Part shown: positions 1-8,800 of the stretch, piece by piece
Position numbering within the stretch: the first letter of the stretch is position 1
How the letters are laid out: every line of letters starts with the position of its first letter
NCBI RefSeq assembly: GCF_013140855.1
Contig: NZ_JABBPG010000003.1
Span: 496,001-560,000, forward strand
Length of the DNA: 64,000 nucleotides
Source of the DNA: Pseudoalteromonas caenipelagi
Lineage (GTDB): Bacteria; Pseudomonadota; Gammaproteobacteria; Enterobacterales; Alteromonadaceae
Direction: 5' to 3'
Program-made: the position numbers and the translations under genes
Notes under the pieces: generated by a model
Seen by the model: the letters and a program-made list of their open reading frames with translations, nothing else
Told to the model about the DNA's origin: nothing
Databases searched by the model: none

Positions 1-2800
1 GCAGTAAAACGATGGCGTTACTTACGTGTGGCTGTTGGCATAACCATTGGCTAATTTCGTTTAATTCGATTCTGTATCCGCGACGTTTCACTTGATCATC
101 GCTACGACCCATAAATTCAAGTAAGCCAAAGTGATTAATACGCGCAAGGTCGCCTGTTTTGTAATAACGGGGGCCGTCTTCTGGCTGCACAAATTGCAGC
201 GCTGTTTGCGCCGGGTTTTGCCAATACCCTTGTGCTAATTGACTGCCGCTGACACACAATTCACCTATCGCACCACGTGGCAACAGTTGCCCATGAGAAT
301 TTCTAACGGTGATTGAATTGCCAGGTAAAGGGCTGCCAAGCGCAGCCACAGGACTCAAGGTTGATTGTAATGTGTTGTCTAACAAGGTAGCACTAATACC
401 TACCGTGCTCTCACTCGGACCATAATGATTGACTACGTTTAACTTAGGGGACAATGCCTTGATACGAGCGAGCACGCCTTGGTTTAATCCTTCACCGCCT
501 AAAAATAGTGTGTGCTTGGGTAAGATGTGCGCTGGGTTTTTCACGCTCAGCAACGCGTTTAAATGTGAAGGGGTGATTTTCAAGCAATCCGCAGGATGGC
601 GTGCTAAAAAGTCAGCGAGGGCATTGGGGTCTGCAATTGTGTTGGCGCAAGGTAATACCAAGCACTGACCTTGGTAAAGCGCGCCCAATACCGATGTTAA
701 CCCCAGATCGGCGGCAACGGTTGCTAAAGTGAGCCAGCGGCTACCAGCTGGTTGCGGGTATTGCTGCGCGATTGCTGCAGCATAATGGCTTATCGCTTGG
801 TGAGATACCACCACGCCTTTAGGCTTGCCCGTTGAGCCTGATGTATAAAGAATATAAGCAGGGTCTTGTGGTGTCAGCTGATATGCATCATTGACGCATT
901 GTCCGTTGTACTGCTCACAGATTAATTGCTCACGTGTCAGCTGAGAAACTTGGGCTATAGATTGGATATCATAGCGCTTATCACTGAGAATGAGTTTAAC
1001 TTCTGCATCATGGCAAATTTGTGCAAGTCGGGCATCTGGCTGCTTTGGGTCGAGCATCACGCAAACCGCACCTAATCGCCAACTCGCAAGCATCAAGGTT
1101 ACCTGCAGTGCGGTGCGAGGCATGATAATCGCCACATGCTGATGTGCTTTAATACCACGTTGTTGCAACCATATCGCCGTGGATTCAATATCGTGCTCTA
1201 ATTGCGAATAATGAATGCGTTGCTGAGCATCAAGTAGCGCAACATTGGTTGCTTCGTTATTTTGTCTGGCAAATTGACGTATGCGCTCTGTTAACAGCTT
1301 AGGGGTTTCATGCAAAGCGGGGCCGTCTATTTTACTTTTGTTCAGCAGCGAAGATACGTCAGCAAAGGTGGTATTAGGGTTGCTCAAACAACAGTTGAGT
1401 ATTGCTTCAAAGTCAGTCAATAATTGTTTTATGGTTGAGGATAAAAAGCGCTCAGTGCTGAACTCTAAGTCTAAACAAATTGTCTGGTCATTTTGCTCAA
1501 GCACTCTTAAAGTGAGGTCAAAACGCGCGCTATTTTGCGCCATGCTGAGCACAGTGCCGTGACTCTGTGCTAATTTAACCGTGGCTTGATTTGCTAAGCC
1601 AACATGGATAAACATAACGTTAAACAGTTGTTGAGTGGGCACGTCGTGATCACCACCAAGCAAACTTGCTAAGTGCTCAAAAGGAAAGTCTTGGTTGTCA
1701 AAGGCCGCTGTAGAGGTATTTAGGCAATGCGTTAGTGCCTCTTTAAAGCTGGCAGTTGGGTTGAGTGAGTGACGAAGCACCAGCGTATTCAGTAACGGCC
1801 CAACTAAATGGCTAAGTTCAGGGCGGGTTCGATTAGCAATAGAGCTACCAAAGCAAAAATCGTGTTGATCACTATAGTGGCCTAATAACCAAGCGAAGAC
1901 AGTTTGCAGATATACATACAATGTGGTGTTGTGCTGTGTAATAGCGCGTCTAACAATGGCACTTGTATCTGTATCTAGTGTTAGTTGCTCAATTTGCCCG
2001 GCAAAAGTGCGTTGTTGATTGACAACCGAAAAGTCAAACGGCAGGGTAAGGGCTGGAGGCAAGTCACGAAGCTGCTGTTGCCAGTAGTCTTGCTGAGCTT
2101 GATAGTCTTCACTTTTTAGCCATTGGTTTTGCCAAGCGGCATAGTCGTGATACTGGATACTTAATGGTGCCAAAGTATCGTTTTGGCGATTTACAATGGC
2201 ATCGTAAAGTTGCACTAACTCTTGATTAAAAATGTCAAACGACCAAGCATCAAAGGCCACATGGTGAATTGTTACAAATAACCAATATGCGGCTTTGCCT
2301 TGATATAACGACACTTGAAATGGCGCTTCGTTACTTAGGTCAAATTGATAGTTTTGCTGCTGGGCAAAACATGAGCTTAGCCAAGCGTCTTGGTCGCGGT
2401 TTTGTTTTTCGGTTAATTGCACTGGCGTTAAATCTAACCGGACGTTTTTTTGCTGATAGCTATACCAGTTTCCTTGCTCATTTTGTTTAAAACATGTCGT
2501 CATTACTTGATGACGGTTAACTAATTGCGTTAGCGCTTGTGCGAGCGCCTGTGGGTTAAGCTTTAAGTCAAATTTGACCACGCTGCAGAGGTTGTAAAGT
2601 GCGCGTTCCGCCATTTTTTCAGCCACTAAAAACCGCTGTTGAGCAACCGAAAGTGGGTAGCTTAACAGCTGGGTCTCGACTATGGGCAGCTTCCAACTAT
2701 TAATACCTTGCTGTGCAAGTTTTTGACGAAACTGCTGCTGCTGTTTCGGTTCTAGTTTATTTAGTCGCTGTGCGATCGATAAAAATTGAGATTGCTGCAT
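1..2800 (-). CDS. Non-ribosomal peptide synthetase, C-A module, truncated by the window edge
   Basis: About 933 N-terminal residues are visible and the gene runs off the left edge. It starts MQQSQFLSIAQR four bases after the stop of the previous NRPS gene. A condensation domain has HHVAFDAWS at about residue 179. An adenylation domain follows, with YTSGSTGKPKG at about 652, NHYGPSE and the A8 core GRSDDQVKRRGYRIELNEI just before the edge. Reading the pocket against GrsA gives D-L-T-K-F-G-H-V-G, close to the published Asp code, so it probably activates aspartate. It is the last visible gene of the siderophore operon. Its carrier and any release domain lie outside the window. NRPS identity is certain; the substrate is inference. 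Confidence 0.95.
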   Translation of the reverse strand, partial: MQQSQFLSIAQRLNKLEPKQQQQFRQKLAQQGINSWKLPIVETQLLSYPLSVAQQRFLVAEKMAERALYNLCSVVKFDLKLNPQALAQALTQLVNRHQVMTTCFKQNEQGNWYSYQQKNVRLDLTPVQLTEKQNRDQDAWLSSCFAQQQNYQFDLSNEAPFQVSLYQGKAAYWLFVTIHHVAFDAWSFDIFNQELVQLYDAIVNRQNDTLAPLSIQYHDYAAWQNQWLKSEDYQAQQDYWQQQLRDLPPALTLPFDFSVVNQQRTFAGQIEQLTLDTDTSAIVRRAITQHNTTLYVYLQTVFAWLLGHYSDQHDFCFGSSIANRTRPELSHLVGPLLNTLVLRHSLNPTASFKEALTHCLNTSTAAFDNQDFPFEHLASLLGGDHDVPTQQLFNVMFIHVGLANQATVKLAQSHGTVLSMAQNSARFDLTLRVLEQNDQTICLDLEFSTERFLSSTIKQLLTDFEAILNCCLSNPNTTFADVSSLLNKSKIDGPALHETPKLLTERIRQFARQNNEATNVALLDAQQRIHYSQLEHDIESTAIWLQQRGIKAHQHVAIIMPRTALQVTLMLASWRLGAVCVMLDPKQPDARLAQICHDAEVKLILSDKRYDIQSIAQVSQLTREQLICEQYNGQCVNDAYQLTPQDPAYILYTSGSTGKPKGVVVSHQAISHYAAAIAQQYPQPAGSRWLTLATVAADLGLTSVLGALYQGQCLVLPCANTIADPNALADFLARHPADCLKITPSHLNALLSVKNPAHILPKHTLFLGGEGLNQGVLARIKALSPKLNVVNHYGPSESTVGISATLLDNTLQSTLSPVAALGSPLPGNSITVRNSHGQLLPRGAIGELCVSGSQLAQGYWQNPAQTALQFVQPEDGPRYYKTGDLARINHFGLLEFMGRSDDQVKRRGYRIELNEISQWLCQQPHVSNAIVLL

Positions 2801-2804
2801 GGGG

Positions 2805-5800
2805 TTACTCTTGATCCTCAAATTCGTTTAGTAGTTGCTCCATAAAGTCCAGTTCATTGCTTTGTTGTCCTTGAATATCTTCAATTTGATTTGCAATAGC
2901 TTGGATGGTTGGGGAGCTAAATAAGCTGTGTAAAGACAGCGATAAATTGAATCGTGCCTCTATCGCACTGATAAGCTTCATCGCTAAAATTGAATGTCCG
3001 CCGAGCTCAAAAAAGTTGCTATCAATACCGATGTGTTTAACTGGCAAATTCAGTAATTGTGACCAAATTTCAGCGAGCTGCTGCTCCACATCGGTTGTCG
3101 CCTCCTGCACACTTTTTTGGAGATTAATAAAGTGAGGCTCTGGTAGTTGTGCTTTGTTTATTTTGCCATTGTTACTGAGTGGCCATTGCTCAACCACAAC
3201 GTAATGTTCTGGCACCATATAGCTTGGAAGTTGGCTACGTAAATAGTCTTTCAGCTGGGCAAAAAGAACTGCACTATCGGTATTAACGTCACTTTGACGC
3301 TGTAGCATGAGGTAAGCGACTAGGTTGGGTTCATTGCGCTGATTCACTTTGACTGCAACTTGTGCTGTGTTAACGACAGGATGTCGGTTTAAAACGAATT
3401 CAATTTCCCCCAGTTCGATACGTAAGCCACGTATTTTGACTTGGTCGTCTAATCGACCTAGGTAGTCAAAGTTACCGTCCTCTAAGATGCGAACAAGGTC
3501 GCCCGTGCGGTATAGGCGCGCCCCTTGCTGGGTCGCAAATGGGTGTTCAATAAATTGTTCAGCGGTGAGCTGCGCACGATTGAGGTATTCCTTAGCGAGA
3601 CACACGCCGCCAATGTACAACTCTCCTTCAGCGCCCATAGGCGCTAATTTGTGATGTTTATCAAGTATAAGGAGTTGGGTGTTTTGTATTGGTTTACCAA
3701 TAGGGACTAATTTGCGCTCTGACTGAGGTTGACATTGCCAGTGACTGACAACAACCGATGCTTCGGTGGGTCCGTACAAATTATGTAGTTCGGCTTTTTG
3801 GCCCGGTTGTGAAAAGAAGTTTTGTTGTAATTCATAGCTTAATGCTTCGCCGATACAAAACACTTGCTTCACACTGTGGCAGCGACGCCAATCGCCATCG
3901 CTAAGCATTAAACTCAACATAGAGGGAACAAAATGCAAGTGGCTAATTTGCTGCTGTGCAATTATCTGGGTGAGATAACGCGCATCTTTATGACCTTCAG
4001 GTTTGGCAATAACTAAAGTGGCACCACAGATAAGAGGCCAAATAAATTCCCACACGGACACGTCAAAATTATAAGGGGTTTTTTGCAAAACTCGGTCGGA
4101 TGGTTGCAATGGGTATTGCTTTTTAAGCCATTGTACAAGGTTGACCACTCCCTGATGGTCACATATCACGCCTTTTGGTTTACCGGTTGAGCCTGACGTA
4201 TAAAAAGCATAAGCATTTGAGTTTGCAGATTGTTGCTGTTCACGAACAAGTGCAGTGGTGCTGTATGTCTCGATGATTTTACCAAACGATGCTTCATCGA
4301 CAGCGACGCTTGGGCAATAACTGCGGCTAAATTGCTCTTCTAGCTTTTGCTGTGTTAGCAAAAACTTTGCACTGCTGTCGGTTAAAATGGTGTCTATGCG
4401 TGACGTCGGTAAGGCTACATCAAGTGGTAAATACGCAGCGCCAGCTTTTAAAATTGCCCATATTGCTATTACCATGTCAAAAGAGCGCTCCATGGCAATG
4501 GCAACATAATCATTTTGCACAACACCTTGCTCGATTAGGTATCGTGCTAACTGATTGGTTTTTTCGTCAAAAAGTTGATAGCTCATTGACTTATCTTCAA
4601 AAATCAACGCATCGTGCGCACGGTCTGACATTGTAGCAAGCTGTTGTTCGAGCAACTCATAAATACAGGCATCATCAGCGAAATCAGCGGTTTTTACATG
4701 ATGTGTCAGCAATGCGGTTTGCTCGCTCTGTGGTACCACTGAATAATGCATAATTGGTCGAGAGTGCTGTGCAATGAGTGCGTGTGTTAGTTGCGCTAAA
4801 GCACTGAGCATATATTGCTCTATCCGCTGTGCACTTAACGGCTCTAGTACTTGAATGTTAAGTAAGAAATCATCGCCGTAATCGTCCACTGCTATGGCAA
4901 ATGGGTAATTTGTCCGCTCTTTGGGGTCAATAAACTCTAAGCCAATTAGGCTGTTTTGCTCATCACGCACTTTTTTACGTGTATGTCGGTAGTTAAGTAG
5001 GCTTGTGAACAGTGCTGTATCAGCGCTAAGTTCACTGTGCTGTTGGATTTCGGACAACGCAGATTGCTCGTAGGGAAGGAGAGCCATTAAATTTTGCTGA
5101 GTTTGCCTAACCAATTGAAGTGGTGTTAAATCCGTTAATGTTAAGCGCAAAGGCAGGGTATTAATGAACATACCGAGCATGCTTTCAGTGCCCTTAGTAC
5201 CTTGTAAACGCCCCGACATCACAGTGCCAAATAACACATCTTCTTTATTGCTACACGCGGCAATCACCATCGCAAAAGCGCTATGAAATAAAGTGGCAGG
5301 GTTGAGTTTTAGTTTCTTTGCCGCAATACGAACTTGCTGGCTGAGCGATACATCGAGTAAAGAGTCCAGTTCATTTACTTGGGTGCTGTGGCTTTGTTTG
5401 AGCGTCAAGGCAAATGGGGTGCTAGGCTCAGTAAACCCTTTTAACTGTTTACTAAAAAAGGTTTTTGTATCGTCACGGCCTGTTGCTTGGCGCTGTAGTA
5501 ATTGCGAGATAAACCCTCTGTACTGAACGGGTTTTGGCAAGGCGTGTTGCTGGCCATTAAAGAGCATTTCTAACTCTTGTTGAACGATGGCCATACTGAC
5601 ATGATCAGAGATAATATGGTGATCTAGCAGTCTAATAACAAACTCATCATTGTGCTTATCATGTGCCACAGTCACTGTGAGTAATGGGGCCTTTTGCAAA
5701 TTTAAACTGGGAGCTTGCTGAGCATCAGTATTTTTCATTTGCATCAAGTAGTCTTGTGTTGGGTCAAGCGCTAACCATTCAACGGGCAGCTGTGCTTGGT

Positions 5801-8800
5801 GGCAGACAACTTGCACAGGTTGCGACAAGTGGTCCCACAAAATAGCGGTTCTGAGAGTATCGTGACGCTCAATAATATGATTAATTCCAGTGATAAACTG
5901 CTCAAACCGTGCTTTGCCTTTGATTTTTAAATAAGCTGGCATGACATAAGGGTCATGTTCTTTGTCAAACCTATGATGGAACAAGATCCCTTCTTGCAAT
6001 GGCGCAAGTGGATAGATGTCTTTGATATTTGCTACACCACCGGGTATGTGTGAAACAATATGGTCAATGTCTTGTTGAGAAAGCGCTATAAGCGGCAGCA
6101 TATCAGGCGTTATCTGAGTCAGCCCTTTTGCCAATGACTTGCCTGCAAACGCGTTCTCATCAGTAGTGTGAGCAGTCGTCAGTTCGAGTTTGACCGCTAA
6201 CTTTTTTAACACGGGGGATTTAAATACTTCACTGGCGTTAAGTTGATAACCTTCTTTTTGTAATGCGGTGATCACCTGCATGACCAACAGTGAGTGTCCA
6301 CCTAATTCAAAAAAGTGGCTATCTCGGGTGATAGGCGTCACACCCAAAATGGGTTGCCATATCTGTGCTAGTAATCGCTCTTGAACACTTTGAAATGCCA
6401 CATCTGGTTCGCTAACAAGGGACTTATTTGACTCAACATCTACGGGGTTTGGCTGATGCTTTTGTGGTTCCACAAACACCATCTCGGGTGGGCGTTGCCA
6501 AATTGGCTGCTGCAGCTGGTGGCACTGTTGTAGGTAGTGCTCTAGAATCGGCGTGCTGCTGTTGCTCATCAGTTGCTGACACAGTGCAGCGATGGCGGTA
6601 TTGAGCTCTTGTTCAATTTGCTGCGCATACAAACCTTTATTCAGTTCAAGCGTCAGTGCAAATAGCGCTGAATTTGAAAAATCATCCACAGACAAAGTAA
6701 ATGGGTAATTGCTTGGCTCGTCTACATGAACTAGTCGCACACCGTTTAATGCAGGTTGCTGACCTGCATGCTCGTCATTGTTATGCGAATGGCGGTAGTT
6801 CAATATGGCGCTAAATAGCGGCTGCTCACCAGATAACTGACTTGCTCGCTGTGCCAATGCTAACGCGCTTTGTTCGTGGGGAATAAGCGCTTCGAGTTGT
6901 TCCCGTGTACGTGTTATTAATTGTTCTGCGGTTAAGCGTGTAAGGTTGAGCCTAACGGGTAAGGTATTGATAAACATACCTAACATAGCATTAGTCTGTT
7001 CTGCGCTTTGCATGCGACCCGATAAAACCGTACCAAAAACAATGTCACTGTGTGCACTTGCTCTGGCAACAACAAGTGCCCATGCACTATGGAAGAAGCT
7101 GGCAGGGGAGACATTGAACTGACTCGCCAATTGTCTGATCTTGGCGCTGGTAGGCTGATCTAACTTATAACTGTGCTGATTGATGTCACTTGCATTACCT
7201 TGGGTATTGTTGAGTTGATATGGCAAAGTCGCAAAATCAACATCCCCTAACAATCGTTTGAAGAAGCGCTGCGCAGCACTGTGATCATGTTCAATAGCAC
7301 GTGCAACAAACGTTTTATATTGCACTGCAGTATCTAAAGAAGCTGCTTGTCCCGATAGATAGGCACTTATCTCGTTAAGAATGATTTCAACACTAATATG
7401 ATCAGACACAATATGATGCTCGATAAACATCACCGCAAGTTTACCTGTGGTGGTGTTTTTGCTGACTCGAAGCTTAATTAACGGACATGCCTCTAAGTCA
7501 ATTTCAATATCATTATCACGTGTGTTAGTTGGCTCTTTTGTTAACAATGTCTGATAAACAGTTTCTAAGTTATCGTGGTTGTTTGCATCAAAATCTACCC
7601 ATTCGATACTCAGCTGTGCCTTTCGGTGTACCAGTTGCACCGGTTTATCTAATTGACGCCACATGATGCTGGAGCGCAGTACTTCATGTCGTTCGATCAT
7701 AAAGTTTAAACCTGCAACTAACTGATTGAAGGTTTCTATGTTTTCAACTTCCAGTAGCGCCTTGACAATATATGGGTCATTTTGAGGCGACAGCATATGA
7801 TGGAATAAAATACCTTCTTGCAGTGGTGCGAGTGGGTAAATGTCTTGGACCCCAGCAGCACCTGCAGGTACTTTTTCTACAATGGCGTCAATTTGCTGCT
7901 GTGACAAATCAAGTAATGGCAGCATATCGGGGGTGATCTTTTGGCAATGCTCAGGAATTAGATCGCCAACAGGCTTGTCACTAGCGTGCGCAGTTTGCTC
8001 GCTGTAGGTAATGACGTTGGCAAGTAAGCGAGGCGTCGGCGTTTTAAAAAGTTGCGCTGCGTGGGTGGTTACACCTTGTTGCTTTAATGCCGACAGCACT
8101 TGAATCACCAGCAATGAGTGTCCACCCAAGGCAAAAAAGTTGTCATCTAAGCCAATGTTCTGCACACCCAATACCGTTTTCCAACAGTTGATGATCAACT
8201 GCTCGGTTGGATTGGCTGGGGTTTGATCATCTGCCATGATAGTTTGCGATACTTCAGCTGGGTTCGGTAAGGCTTTTTTATCTATTTTACCGTTACTTGT
8301 TAGCGGCAGAGCATCAAGCTCAATAATAACTGCGGGGATCATGTATTCGGCCAATTGACTCGCCAGTTGTGAGCGTAGCTGTTTGGTGTTTTGTTTTTGC
8401 GACGCGGTGATATATGCCGCAAGAGCTTTATCACCTTGCGGTTTTTGCCAAGGTACAACAATACATTGAGTGATGTTATGTTGTTGTTGGATCACCGTCT
8501 CAATCTCGGCCACTTCGACACGATAGCCGCGGATTTTTACCTGATCATCTTTACGACCATGAAACTCTATTTGCAGGTTTTGATTTAAGCGTACTAAATC
8601 GCCAGTACGGTACAGACGCTCATTTTGCACAAATGGGGAGGTAACAAATGCTTGCTCTGTTTGCTTTGGTTTATTGAGATACCCTCTAGCAAGAGAAGGT
8701 CCGCCAACATACAACTCACCAATCACTCCTTGTGGCACTGGGCGGCGTTGAGCATCAAGAATATAAACATGGGTATTGATGTTTGGTTGACCAATTGGGA

